A stretch of DNA of 24,637 nucleotides, taken from assembly GCA_012512295.1 (NCBI GenBank), contig JAAZDI010000044.1:1-24637 (forward strand). The letters run 5' to 3'. A program made the translations under genes and the position numbers. Positions 1 to 7,563 of the stretch are shown one piece after another (the first letter of the stretch is position 1; each line of letters opens with the position of its first letter). Origin of the DNA: Syntrophomonadaceae bacterium (lineage in GTDB: Bacteria; Bacillota; Ch66; Ch109). Under the pieces are notes generated by a model. The model was not told the origin of the DNA, did not search any database, and saw only the letters and a program-made list of their open reading frames with translations.

Positions 1-637
1 CCATGGTGGTTAAGGCTTCTTTAATGGTAAAAGGTCCACACGCGGTTCGAATCAAAAAAGCCATACAGCCACCACAACCTAACTTGTCCCCTAAATCGGC
101 ACAAAGTGTCCGGATATAGGTTCCTTTAGATACGGTAACATCAAATAGTACTCGAGGACAATACTGAGTTAATTGAATTCGCTGAATCTGAATGTCATGA
201 ATTATAACGGAACGCGGTTTTCTAACCACTTGTTTGCCTTCTCGGGCTAATTTATATAATCTCTTCCCACCTTGTTTAACCGCTGAGAACATCGGCGGGA
301 CCTGTTCTTGCCGACCGATTAATTGTTCAAGAACCTTTATTTTTTGATCATCTGTCAATAGACAATTCAAGTTATTATTGATTATCTTACCGAAAAAATC
401 TTGACTGTCTGTTTCTACTCCAAGCAGTACCTCGACCCGATATTTTTTAGGCCAATCAGCCATATATTCTGCTAATCGTGTCGCCGGCCCAACACAAATC
501 GGTAAGACGCCAGCTGCCCCAGGATCTAGAGTTCCCAAATGACCAATTTGACGGATTCCCAATAGTCGGCGAAGCCAATTTACCATATCGTGCGATGTCG
601 GCCCCGGGGGTTTTAATAGGTTAATCAGTCCTATCAT
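1..637 (-). CDS. truB: tRNA pseudouridine(55) synthase TruB, C-terminus cut off by window edge
   Basis: TruB converts U55 in the T-loop of tRNAs to pseudouridine. Reading leftward from ATG at 637 gives 212 codons with no stop before the window edge; the missing part is the C-terminal (PUA-side) end. The start reads MIGLINLLKPPGPTSHD, the usual TruB opening. It is followed by GHLGTLDPGAAGVLPI, the catalytic motif, with the nucleophile Asp38. SKGTYIRTLCADLG near residue 180 is a second conserved TruB block. The gene lies 37 bases after nrnA at the end of the rimP-nusA-infB operon, the same relative place as in B. subtilis. Upstream only a weak TAGGA-like ribosome-binding site is visible. The identification is secure; only the length is unknown. 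Confidence 0.95.
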   Translation of the reverse strand, partial: MIGLINLLKPPGPTSHDMVNWLRRLLGIRQIGHLGTLDPGAAGVLPICVGPATRLAEYMADWPKKYRVEVLLGVETDSQDFFGKIINNNLNCLLTDDQKIKVLEQLIGRQEQVPPMFSAVKQGGKRLYKLAREGKQVVRKPRSVIIHDIQIQRIQLTQYCPRVLFDVTVSKGTYIRTLCADLGDKLGCGGCMAFLIRTACGPFTIKEALTTM

Positions 638-674
638 TTTACCACAATCCTACAGGAATACATTAAAAAAACAT

Positions 675-1667
675 TCATTTTACAGTTTCTTGCTTTAAAT
701 CTTGTTTCAAGAGGTCCTCCGCCGCCAAGATTACCTGATTAACCACCTCAGGCATCCTTTCGTTAATAACGCATCCGGCCGCACTTCTATGTCCACCACC
801 GCCAAACTGACCCGCCAGTTTATTAACGTCGACGCCACACTTCGAACGAAATCCCACCTTTACTTTTCCAGGAGAAATCTCTCGAAAAAGTATGCCTATT
901 TTTACACCGGCCACAGAGCGTGGATAATTAATCAGTTCTTCACAATGTTCATCCCGCGCCCCTGTACGGTCAAGCATCTCTTGAGTAATCTCCACCCAAG
1001 CCAGCTGCCCATCAGGTGAAGTTTTCAACGTCTGCAGCGCTTCACCCATTAGGCGAAGCATGGCTAAGGGGCGAGTTTCAAACAAATTATCTCTAACTTG
1101 ATCTAGATCTACTCCCTGTTCCAAAAAATAAGCTGCTAAACGGTGGGTAGCGGCAGTCGTGTTGGAGTAACGAAAACTACCAGTGTCCATCACTATCCCG
1201 GTATATAAGGCAGTGGCAATCGATTGATTAAGCTTGATTTTCAACGGACCTAAGAGTTTAGCAACAATCTCGGCCGTAGCCGCTGCCTCCTCATCTACTA
1301 GGTTATAGTGACCAAAACGTGAATTGCTCAAATGATGATCAATATTGACTAAAACTGCCGCTTTCTTCAGCCGTTCGGCTAAGCCCGGACCAACTCGTTC
1401 CACATCAGTACAATCAACCAGCACAACTGTATCTGGCACTTCTTCTACTTGCTCTGGCCGGAGTATCCGACTTGCTCCATCCAAATAACTATACATAGAG
1501 GGGGTTTTGTCATTATTTACCATAATCACTTCTTTGCCCAGAGACTCTAACCCCAGACCTAAACCAATCAGGGTACCAATACTATCACCATCCGGATTTA
1601 CATGAGACGCAATGAGAATTCGATCAGCAAGACGGAGAACCTCAACTAGAGACTCATGATTCTCCAT
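675..1667 (-). CDS. nrnA: DHH/DHHA1 phosphoesterase, NrnA-type nanoRNase / pAp phosphatase
   Basis: This is a 330-residue DHH-DHHA1 phosphoesterase. Family members degrade 2-5 nt RNA (nanoRNA), dephosphorylate pAp, and in some species hydrolyse pApA or c-di-AMP. Visible manganese-site motifs are SHVNPDGDS (His22, Asp26, Asp28), VLVDCTD (Asp85), NIDHH (Asp110-His112) and MDTGSF (Asp161). The DHHA1 substrate motif GGGGHRSAAG is at 289-298. There are no membrane segments or regulatory domains, so it is NrnA-like rather than GdpP-like. The ATG overlaps the end of rbfA by 14 bases and is preceded by AGGGGGG inside rbfA, which implies translational coupling. In B. subtilis nrnA (ytqI) sits elsewhere; placement between rbfA and truB is, as I recall it, common in Clostridia. 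The exact preferred substrate cannot be read from sequence. Confidence 0.93.
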   Translation of the reverse strand: MENHESLVEVLRLADRILIASHVNPDGDSIGTLIGLGLGLESLGKEVIMVNNDKTPSMYSYLDGASRILRPEQVEEVPDTVVLVDCTDVERVGPGLAERLKKAAVLVNIDHHLSNSRFGHYNLVDEEAAATAEIVAKLLGPLKIKLNQSIATALYTGIVMDTGSFRYSNTTAATHRLAAYFLEQGVDLDQVRDNLFETRPLAMLRLMGEALQTLKTSPDGQLAWVEITQEMLDRTGARDEHCEELINYPRSVAGVKIGILFREISPGKVKVGFRSKCGVDVNKLAGQFGGGGHRSAAGCVINERMPEVVNQVILAAEDLLKQDLKQETVK

Positions 1668-2034
1668 CCGGCATCCCCCCTGATTTCAAGTCGGCGTTCT
1701 TCACTTGATCCAAAATATTAGCAATCCGCACCCCGTGTTCAATTGAGTCATCAATTTTAAAGGTTAATTCTGGAGTAAAACGCAATCTAATCCGGCGAGC
1801 CAATTCCGAACGAATAAAACCGCTAGCCCTTTTCAAGGCCTGCGCTACCTCTTGTCGTTCCTCCTGACTGCCCAAGACACTGATAAATACTTTGGCATAG
1901 CGCAAATCGGAGGATACATCTACCCGGGTAACACTTACAAAGCCGACCCGAGGATCCTTGATCTCCTCCCTTAGGATTTGGGAAACTTCTTTCTTCATTT
2001 CTTCAGCCAGCCGATTAGCCCGGTGAAATCCCAT
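1654..2034 (-). CDS. rbfA: Ribosome-binding factor A (RbfA)
   Basis: RbfA binds the free 30S subunit and helps mature the 5' end of 16S rRNA during late assembly. The product is 126 residues with a KH-type fold. Family landmarks are the N-terminal HRANRLAEEMKKE, then IKDPRVGFVSVTRVDVSSDL and AKVFISVLG, and the C-terminal RFTPELTFKIDDSIEHGVRI. I chose the ATG at 2034. An AGGAGGT lies nine bases upstream of it, and MGFHRANR matches the usual family start. A longer reading from TTG at 2061 would place that ribosome-binding site inside the gene. The gene follows infB by 65 bases with no ylxP between, and its end overlaps nrnA. Confidence 0.95.
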   Translation of the reverse strand: MGFHRANRLAEEMKKEVSQILREEIKDPRVGFVSVTRVDVSSDLRYAKVFISVLGSQEERQEVAQALKRASGFIRSELARRIRLRFTPELTFKIDDSIEHGVRIANILDQVKNADLKSGGMPDGES

Positions 2035-2099
2035 AAAATCAACACCTCCTGATTCACGCAAGTGTAACGCCCAGAGTACTATTCATAGTCTGAGGATTC

Positions 2100-5018
2100 T
2101 TAAAGAGAACGTTCCACTTTCTCCATAATATAAGCTTCAATAGCATCGCCTACTTTGAGATCCTGAAAATTCTCAAGACCAATGCCACACTCATATCCCT
2201 GAGCTACCTCTTTAACATCGTCCTTGAAACGTCGCAACGAATCAATTTTGCTTTCTTGAACTACTATCCCATTGCGAATTACCCTTGCTTCAGCACCTTT
2301 AAGAATTTTTCCTTCTAACACATAACTGCCGGCTATTATTCCTACTTTTGGTACTTTAAAAGTAGCCCGAACCTCGGCTCGTCCAAGGATAACTTCTTTC
2401 CAATCTGGATCAAGCAATCCGCTCATCGCGGCCCGTATATCATCAACTGCCTCATAGATTACCCGGTATAGCCGAATATCCACCTGTTCTTGTTCAGCAG
2501 CCCGGCGGGTATTCTGATCTGGCCGAACGTTAAACCCGATAATGATCGCATTCGAGGCAGAAGCCAACATAACATCACTTTCAGTAATGGTCCCAACCCC
2601 GGTATGCACCAAGTTTACTCTTACCTCATCCGTACTCAATTTCTCCAATGACTGGCGTAAGGCCTCAATTGACCCCTGGACATCACCCTTAATAATCAGA
2701 TTTAATTCTTTTATTTGACCCTCTTTTATCTGTTTAAAAAGATCGTCTAGGGTAACCCGGGTCTTTTTGTGCATTTCCTCTTCTCGTCGCTGATCCTGCC
2801 TGGTTTCAGTAATCTGACGAGCAATCTTTTCCTCTGGAACTACTTGGAAAACATCACCGGCCATCGGCACCTCATCTAAACCGAGTACTTCAACTGGCGT
2901 TGAGGGAGTTGCTTCTTTCAGCCATTCACCCCGATGGTCTACCATAGCCCGAACCTTGCCATAGGTCAGCCCCACTAAGATGGAGTCCCCCACGCGCAAA
3001 GTGCCATGCTGTACAAGCATTGTGGCTACTGGGCCACGTCCCTTATCTAACTGAGCTTCAATAACCGTACCCTTGGCATTTCGATTCGGATTGGCTTTTA
3101 ACTCATTCATTTCCGCGACTAGTAAAATCATCTCTAACAGGGTATCCAAACCTTCCCGAGTATGGGCAGATACCGGTACACAGATAGTATCTCCACCCCA
3201 GTCTTCAGCTAGTAACCCATATTCAGTTAACTGCTGTTTGATTCGATCTGGGTTGGCGGTAGGTTTATCAATTTTATTAATCGCCACAATAATTGGGACA
3301 TTAGCTGCCTTCGCGTGGTTTATTGCCTCAACCGTTTGCGGCATTACTCCATCGTCAGCGGCCACGACCAAAATAGCTATATCGGTTACCTGAGCCCCTC
3401 TGGCTCTCATCGCGGTAAAAGCCTCGTGACCGGGCGTATCAATAAAAGTTATCTTTTTTTCATTTACTTCTACTTGATAAGCGCCTATATGTTGGGTAAT
3501 ACCTCCAGCCTCATTTTCCGTGACCTTGGTCCGCCGGATCGCGTCTAATAGTGACGTCTTACCATGGTCAACATGACCCATGACTGTTACAACTGGCGGT
3601 CTCTCTACCAGAGTAGCTGGGTCATCATCAACATCCTGCAGTAACGCCTCTTCCTGAGTAATCTCTGGTTTAGCATCGACGCCTAGTTCACTACAAACTA
3701 ACGCAGCTGTATCAAAGTCAATCGTCTGAGTTGCTGTAACCATTACCCCCATAGCCATTAATCGCTTGATTATCTCTGCCGAAGTCTTATTTAGCGCGCT
3801 AGCTAGGTCCTGAACAGTCACCGCCTTGCCAATAGTCACTAACTTTGGCAAACTTGGTGCAGTTATCGACTGGGATGCCTTATTCTTAGCTGCCCCTTTG
3901 CCACCATGCCGACCAGTTTTTTTACGGCCCCGCCCTAAATCAAAGTGATCATCTTCGATAATGCTGTGGACGTCAAATTTGTCTCGGCCAACCAAAGGAC
4001 GTACTGATGCTTTTTTCAGCTCTGTTTTTTTGGCTGATAATGATTTTTTAGCTCCTCGCCCGGGTAATGAATCGCCAAGTACTTTAGCCTTGTCGCGGTC
4101 GATCGTTCGGCTATTCGGTTTAGTTGATATCGGCGATGATGTAACAATCGGTTTGGGCCCGGCTGCACCTTGGCCAAACGGTCTGCCAGTTGCTCGATCA
4201 CCCGGTCTTCCGCCACTACGATCACCTGGTCTTCCTCCTGGACGATCACCCTGGGGTCTACCCATTAGTGATCGGTCACCCTGAGATCTATTCATTGACG
4301 GCCGGTCACCTTGGGGTCTATTCATAGGTCGATCACTCGACGGTCTCCCTTGAATTGGTTTCCGATCAACCGATCCATGTTCTGGAAGCCCAAAATTTTG
4401 CTCACCGTTATGGTGTCCCGGCACTCGATCTTTCCGGGGTCCAATATTAGCAACCGGTCGGTGACCTGAATCTTGGATATGACCATTACCTCTACTCGGT
4501 CCATCAAGCTGACTAGGTCTAATTGGCTGACTTTCGGATTTAAACGATCTCTGATCTGGCCTTTGCCCTTTCCGGTCTGTTCCCGAAGGATAACTGGATT
4601 GTGCTCCAGATCGATCAGAATCACGGCCTCCTGGACGTTCTGATGTTTTTCTAGAACCGTCCGTACGTGAAATTGGTTTTTGTTCAAAACCCCGATTATC
4701 TTGGGGTTGAGCTGCTGTATTTTGGTTATCCAGCCATTTATTATTCTTTTCGCTTTCTGCATTTTTAACGCCCAAAGACTTTGTCGTCAATAGCCCTTGT
4801 TGACTTGATGCCGAATCAATCTTTGTTACAACAGCTTCTGCTTTTTCTAAGACAGGAGTTTGCTTCAGGGCATAATTTTTTATCCTAGCTACTTCTGTTT
4901 CTTCGAGGGTGCTGAAATGATTCTTAACCTGTATCCCTAGATCCAGGAGCCGGTTTACTAAGTCTCGGCTGTTAAGTCCCATTTCTTTTGCCAACTCATG
5001 CACCCTAATTTTTGCCAT
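2100..5018 (-). CDS. infB: Translation initiation factor IF-2
   Basis: IF-2 is the GTPase that brings fMet-tRNA to the 30S subunit and drives 50S joining. The 972 residues show an N-terminal IF2N helix bundle (about 1-50), then a long disordered linker (about 60-390) rich in Gly, Arg, Asp, Pro, Ser and Gln. A second IF2N-like module (about 395-455) precedes the G domain. The G domain has GHVDHGKT at 481-488 (G1), DTPGHEAF (G3), NKID (G4) and SAH (G5). Domains II to IV follow, including QGSIEALRQSLEKL and the C-terminal tRNA-binding domain with ECGIGLENF. ATG at 5018 has GGGGGTGA just upstream. The linker is longer than in many relatives and contains the short tandem repeat listed separately. 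It lies 17 bases after ylxQ. Confidence 0.98.
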   Translation of the reverse strand: MAKIRVHELAKEMGLNSRDLVNRLLDLGIQVKNHFSTLEETEVARIKNYALKQTPVLEKAEAVVTKIDSASSQQGLLTTKSLGVKNAESEKNNKWLDNQNTAAQPQDNRGFEQKPISRTDGSRKTSERPGGRDSDRSGAQSSYPSGTDRKGQRPDQRSFKSESQPIRPSQLDGPSRGNGHIQDSGHRPVANIGPRKDRVPGHHNGEQNFGLPEHGSVDRKPIQGRPSSDRPMNRPQGDRPSMNRSQGDRSLMGRPQGDRPGGRPGDRSGGRPGDRATGRPFGQGAAGPKPIVTSSPISTKPNSRTIDRDKAKVLGDSLPGRGAKKSLSAKKTELKKASVRPLVGRDKFDVHSIIEDDHFDLGRGRKKTGRHGGKGAAKNKASQSITAPSLPKLVTIGKAVTVQDLASALNKTSAEIIKRLMAMGVMVTATQTIDFDTAALVCSELGVDAKPEITQEEALLQDVDDDPATLVERPPVVTVMGHVDHGKTSLLDAIRRTKVTENEAGGITQHIGAYQVEVNEKKITFIDTPGHEAFTAMRARGAQVTDIAILVVAADDGVMPQTVEAINHAKAANVPIIVAINKIDKPTANPDRIKQQLTEYGLLAEDWGGDTICVPVSAHTREGLDTLLEMILLVAEMNELKANPNRNAKGTVIEAQLDKGRGPVATMLVQHGTLRVGDSILVGLTYGKVRAMVDHRGEWLKEATPSTPVEVLGLDEVPMAGDVFQVVPEEKIARQITETRQDQRREEEMHKKTRVTLDDLFKQIKEGQIKELNLIIKGDVQGSIEALRQSLEKLSTDEVRVNLVHTGVGTITESDVMLASASNAIIIGFNVRPDQNTRRAAEQEQVDIRLYRVIYEAVDDIRAAMSGLLDPDWKEVILGRAEVRATFKVPKVGIIAGSYVLEGKILKGAEARVIRNGIVVQESKIDSLRRFKDDVKEVAQGYECGIGLENFQDLKVGDAIEAYIMEKVERSL
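4170..4334 (-). repeat. In-frame tandem repeat in the IF-2 linker (DRP-x-RPQG units)
   Basis: Within infB, residues 229 to about 283 form six consecutive units, each starting with Asp-Arg at 229, 238, 248, 258, 266 and 274. The first three are about 9-10 residues (DRPMNRPQG type) and the next two are 8 residues (DRPGGRPG type). The DNA repeats too, with recurring GGTGAYCG and AGACC words at 24-30 base spacing. Each unit keeps the reading frame. Such repeats fit a flexible, basic linker and could change in copy number by slippage. Confidence 0.8.
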
Positions 5019-5035
5019 CGAATCACCCCCACAAT

Positions 5036-5371
5036 CTAACCATTAGCGAAACTAAATTCTGGTCGAACTACCCTGAGTACGGCTCTGGCCATCTGTTGAT
5101 CAGTTATTGCCAACACTGCTCGGGGCGATTGACCGGTACAACTAGCTAAAACTTCTTTTTTGGCTAAGACAATACAAGGAATTCCAGTTTCTTCACAGGC
5201 CCTGAGAAACTCCGCCTTGGTACGGACAGATGCATCTTCAGCGACAACTACCAAGTAAGCCTTTTTCTTTTTTAGAACTGACCTCACCGCTTCGGTCCCG
5301 GTGATCACCTTACCGGCGCGAAAACCTAACCCGATTAAGGATTTCCATTTTTCTGCCGCATGGCAACTCAT
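5036..5371 (-). CDS. ylxQ: YlxQ, L7Ae/L30e-family RNA-binding protein
   Basis: This 111-residue protein belongs to the L7Ae/L30e/S12e family, whose members bind kink-turn RNA. The family core is seen as LIGLGFRAGKVITGTEAV, AYLVVVAEDAS, GIPCIVLAKKEVLASCTG and RAVLAITDQQMARAVL. The position between ylxR and infB is the standard Bacillota arrangement. It is thought to be a ribosome-associated protein, but its client RNA is not established to my knowledge. The ATG lies six bases after the ylxR stop codon. The GGTGA serving as ribosome-binding site overlaps the ylxR end and is a little far from the start, so expression probably depends on translation of ylxR. Confidence 0.9.
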   Translation of the reverse strand: MSCHAAEKWKSLIGLGFRAGKVITGTEAVRSVLKKKKAYLVVVAEDASVRTKAEFLRACEETGIPCIVLAKKEVLASCTGQSPRAVLAITDQQMARAVLRVVRPEFSFANG

Positions 5372-5377
5372 AAAAAT

Positions 5378-5644
5378 TTAAGTCACCACTTTCTCCTGAA
5401 GCAACTCTAAAACTTCTGGACCAACTGGGCGAGCAAGCGCTTTTTCCAAACGTTTGCCTTTGATGGCCTGGTTTAAACAGTCTAATGATGGGCAAACATA
5501 AGCTCCGCGACCGGCCTTTTTGCCAGTCGGGTCAACAATTATATCGCCCTCAGGTGTACGAACCACTCGGATAAGATCCTTTTTATTCCTCATCTCCTGA
5601 CAGCCGACACACTTTCGCTGAGGGATTTTTTTCACCCTGACCAT
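5378..5644 (-). CDS. ylxR: YlxR (DUF448) RNA-binding protein
   Basis: The 88-residue product has the YlxR/DUF448 signature: RKCVGCQEMRNKKDLIRVVR, then DPTGKKAGRGAYVC. The first motif contains a CxxC pair, and further cysteines appear in VCPSLDC, so a metal site is possible; the B. subtilis protein lacks some of these. Family members are small nucleic-acid-binding proteins and have been implicated in regulating expression in B. subtilis. I place the start at ATG 5644. AAGGGG, which overlaps the nusA stop codon, lies eight bases upstream. An in-frame GTG at 5653 overlaps that site and is unlikely to be used. Confidence 0.9.
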   Translation of the reverse strand: MVRVKKIPQRKCVGCQEMRNKKDLIRVVRTPEGDIIVDPTGKKAGRGAYVCPSLDCLNQAIKGKRLEKALARPVGPEVLELLQEKVVT

Positions 5645-5656
5645 CTTGCTCACCCC

Positions 5657-6757
5657 TTATTCTTGGTAATCATTATCATTTTCCGTATTATGCGCTTCTT
5701 TTTGATAGTCTTCTTCCAGGAAATAACCGGCTTGTGATTCGCTCTTTATATCGATCTTCCAACCAGTTAATTTAGCCGCCAGTCGTGCATTTTGACCTTC
5801 TTTACCAATCGCTAGCGACAGTTGATAATCCGGAACAATAACCCGAGCAATCTTTTCTTTTTCCTGAATCTCTACCGTTAGCACCTTAGCCGGACTCAAA
5901 GCATTTGCGACAAATCTTGTCGGGTCCGAACTCCATTTAATAATGTCTATTTTTTCTCCCCGCAGTTCATTGACAATTGCCTGAACCCGCATTCCTTTAG
6001 GTCCAACACATGCCCCAACTGGGTCTACATTCTCATCCCGGGAGTGAACCGCGATCTTGGAACGCGCTCCAGCCTCACGGGCGACATTCTTTAGTTCGAC
6101 TACACCCTCAAAAATTTCCGGCACTTCTAATTCGAATAGCCGTTTTAGTAACCCTGGGTGAGTCCGGGACACTAAAATCTGGGGCCCTTTAGTCGTCTTT
6201 TTTACTTCGACGATGTAAATCTTTATTCGATCCCCCGTCCGGTACTCTTCACCCGGCATTTGTTCCGAAGGAGTAAGAATTGCTTCAGTCTTACCCAAGT
6301 CAATCAGAATATTTCTCTGTTCCTGACGCTGGACTAAACCGGTCACAATATCGCCTTCTCGATTGGCAAACTCCTCAAAGATCATTCCGCGTTCCGCCTC
6401 ACGCAACCGTTGGACTACTACTTGTTTAGCTGTTTGGGCAGCAATCCTGCCAAAATCTCTGGGAGTTACCTCAATTTCCACCACGTCTTCGAGTTCATAC
6501 CGAGGGTCAAGTCTTTGAGCCTCCGTTATAGAAATCTCGGCTCGGGAATCTTTAACCTCATCAACGACAAGTTTCCGAGCTAGCACTCTAACATTTCCAG
6601 ATTCTGGATCAATTTCGACTCGAACATTTTGGAGCGAGCCGAAATTTTTACGGTAAGCTGAAACCAAGGCCCCCTCTATAACTTCTAATATAATATCAGT
6701 TGCGATTCCTTTCTCTTTTTCTAGATCACGAAGTGCCTGGAAAAACTCCTGATTCAT
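5657..6757 (-). CDS. nusA: Transcription termination/antitermination factor NusA
   Basis: NusA binds RNA polymerase and nascent RNA and promotes pausing, intrinsic termination and antitermination. The 366 residues match the Bacillota length (about 370). The N-terminal polymerase-binding domain (MNQEFFQALRDLEKEKGI to about 125) is followed by an S1 domain (about 130-200). Two KH domains follow, with VGACVGPKGMRVQ in KH1 and LSLAIGKEGQNARLAAKLTGW in KH2. The C-terminal acidic repeats of E. coli NusA are absent, as is normal for Gram-positives, and the protein ends in a short acidic tail. It starts with ATG after AGGAGG, 50 bases downstream of rimP. In B. subtilis NusA represses its own operon through a leader terminator; a candidate leader hairpin is present here at 7465-7490. 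Confidence 0.98.
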   Translation of the reverse strand: MNQEFFQALRDLEKEKGIATDIILEVIEGALVSAYRKNFGSLQNVRVEIDPESGNVRVLARKLVVDEVKDSRAEISITEAQRLDPRYELEDVVEIEVTPRDFGRIAAQTAKQVVVQRLREAERGMIFEEFANREGDIVTGLVQRQEQRNILIDLGKTEAILTPSEQMPGEEYRTGDRIKIYIVEVKKTTKGPQILVSRTHPGLLKRLFELEVPEIFEGVVELKNVAREAGARSKIAVHSRDENVDPVGACVGPKGMRVQAIVNELRGEKIDIIKWSSDPTRFVANALSPAKVLTVEIQEKEKIARVIVPDYQLSLAIGKEGQNARLAAKLTGWKIDIKSESQAGYFLEEDYQKEAHNTENDNDYQE

Positions 6758-6807
6758 TGGCAGGTAGTCCTCCTTATTCTGTTTTAAATTGACTCATCTG
6801 ACCATGG

Positions 6808-7356
6808 TTAATCGAAATCTACTGCTAGACGGGCAGAAGCAATCATATTCAGAGGTACAGAAATGATTCTGTCATCCCATTCCAACATGATTTGTCCATT
6901 CGATAAACCCTTTAAGGTGCCTTCCATGACTTTCTTTCCCTCTACCGCCGCATATGTCGTAACCCGAATTTTATTTCCCTGATAACGCTGAAAGTCCGCT
7001 TCTTTTTTCAGCGGACGTTCCAATCCAGGGCTGCTTACTTCAAGATAATATGACTGGCTAATTAGGTCAGCCTCATCCAGGACCGGCTCTATCTTATTGC
7101 TCAGAGCCTGGCAAATGTCTAGGTCAATACCTTCTGGTCTGTCTATAAAAATACGCAAGTACCAGTTTGGACCTTCTTTCAGATAATTGACCTCAACCAG
7201 TTCCAAACCCATTGCTTCAGCCAATGGCTCAACCATTTGAGTCACTAAGGTTTCAATTCTATCCTTAGAGCCTCTTGCTCCGCCAAAAAATAGCCCCCTT
7301 TTGGCCTCTTGTTTTTGAGAATGCGATTTATGGGCCCCTTTTGAGCGTTGCTTCAT
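6808..7356 (-). CDS. rimP: Ribosome maturation factor RimP, with basic N-terminal extension or uncertain start
   Basis: RimP assists 30S subunit assembly. The core is clear: MVEPLAEAMGLELVEVNYLKEG, WYLRIFIDRPEGIDL, YYLEVSSPGLERPLKK and a C-terminal SH3-like domain with IMLEWDDRIISVPL. From ATG 7356 the product is 182 residues, about 30 longer than usual. The extra N-terminus is rich in Lys, Arg, Ser and His. The start is doubtful. No ribosome-binding site lies next to 7356, while a perfect AGGAGGTGA sits 52 bases upstream in an open in-frame stretch without ATG, GTG or TTG. No in-frame start with a good site exists nearer the family's usual N-terminus. This is the first gene of the nusA-infB operon. 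The function call is firm; the N-terminus is not. Confidence 0.92.
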   Translation of the reverse strand: MKQRSKGAHKSHSQKQEAKRGLFFGGARGSKDRIETLVTQMVEPLAEAMGLELVEVNYLKEGPNWYLRIFIDRPEGIDLDICQALSNKIEPVLDEADLISQSYYLEVSSPGLERPLKKEADFQRYQGNKIRVTTYAAVEGKKVMEGTLKGLSNGQIMLEWDDRIISVPLNMIASARLAVDFD

Positions 7357-7408
7357 TAAATACTTGGCGCCGGGTACCCCCCTGTGCTGAGAGAGTATTA
7401 CGCGCCGG

Positions 7409-7417
7409 TCACCTCCT
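7409..7417 (-). promoter_or_regulatory. Perfect ribosome-binding site with no start codon at usual spacing
   Basis: AGGAGGTGA on the minus strand is as good a ribosome-binding site as any in the window. The next 15 bases contain no ATG, GTG or TTG in any useful frame. Around 8-11 bases downstream, the frame that runs into rimP has GTA ATA. An 8-codon ORF (ATG at about 7425, stop TAA) runs across the site itself. It may be a standby site for rimP, part of a leader structure, or evidence of a non-canonical rimP start. Confidence 0.5.
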
Positions 7418-7440
7418 GCTTCATTTATAAACGCGGCTCA

Positions 7441-7485
7441 TTATGGCAAACAGAATTCATAAACAAAGAGTGGGCTTTTACCCAC
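7441..7485 (-). CDS. Possible 14-codon leader ORF overlapping the rimP-operon hairpin
   Basis: A GTG at 7485 opens 14 codons (reading MGKSPLFVYEFCLP) ending in TAA at 7441. The site AGGAGGAGGT at 7491-7500 is five bases upstream, an excellent match. The start codon and the first seven codons lie within the leader hairpin, so a ribosome here would melt it. It may be a regulatory leader peptide. It may equally be chance, with the purine-rich tract serving a structural role. Only conservation of the frame in relatives would settle it. Confidence 0.35.
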   Translation of the reverse strand: MGKSPLFVYEFCLP

Positions 7486-7490
7486 TCTTT
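7465..7490 (-). terminator. Leader hairpin / candidate NusA-responsive attenuator upstream of rimP
   Basis: On the minus strand AAAGAGTGGG and CCCACTCTTT form a perfect 10-bp stem around a TAAAAG loop. The downstream tract reads TCTTTGTTTATG, a weak, interrupted U-run. It begins about 40 bases after the predicted transcription start of the rimP-nusA operon. In B. subtilis the same operon is autoregulated by NusA-dependent termination in its leader, and weak U-tracts are typical of NusA-dependent terminators. That makes attenuation the leading reading, by inference. The hairpin is certain from sequence; its activity is not. Confidence 0.7.
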
Positions 7491-7534
7491 ACCTCCTCCT
7501 GTACTATCCGTAAATCTTAATCAATGACAGGGCT

Positions 7535-7563
7535 ATTATAACATAGCTGTTTGAAGTTGACAA
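7535..7563 (-). promoter_or_regulatory. Sigma-A promoter for the rimP-nusA-infB-truB operon
   Basis: The minus strand has TTGTCA (7558-7563), a 17-base spacer, and a perfect TATAAT (7535-7540). This is the strongest promoter-like sequence I see in the window. Transcription would start near 7528 and give a leader of roughly 170 bases before the rimP ATG at 7356. It lies in the gap after polC, where I see no intrinsic terminator, so some polC transcripts may also run in. Confidence 0.85.

Noticed and set aside
3961..4284. Plus-strand open frames, for example 3961-4284, 702-1019 and 14089-14421.
   Set aside because: All lie antisense to strongly conserved genes and follow their codon periodicity; none has a convincing start site or family resemblance.
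4322..4762. 146-codon open frame on the minus strand inside infB, and another at 4016-4249.
   Set aside because: They are alternative frames of the low-complexity IF-2 linker, with no ribosome-binding site or recognisable fold.
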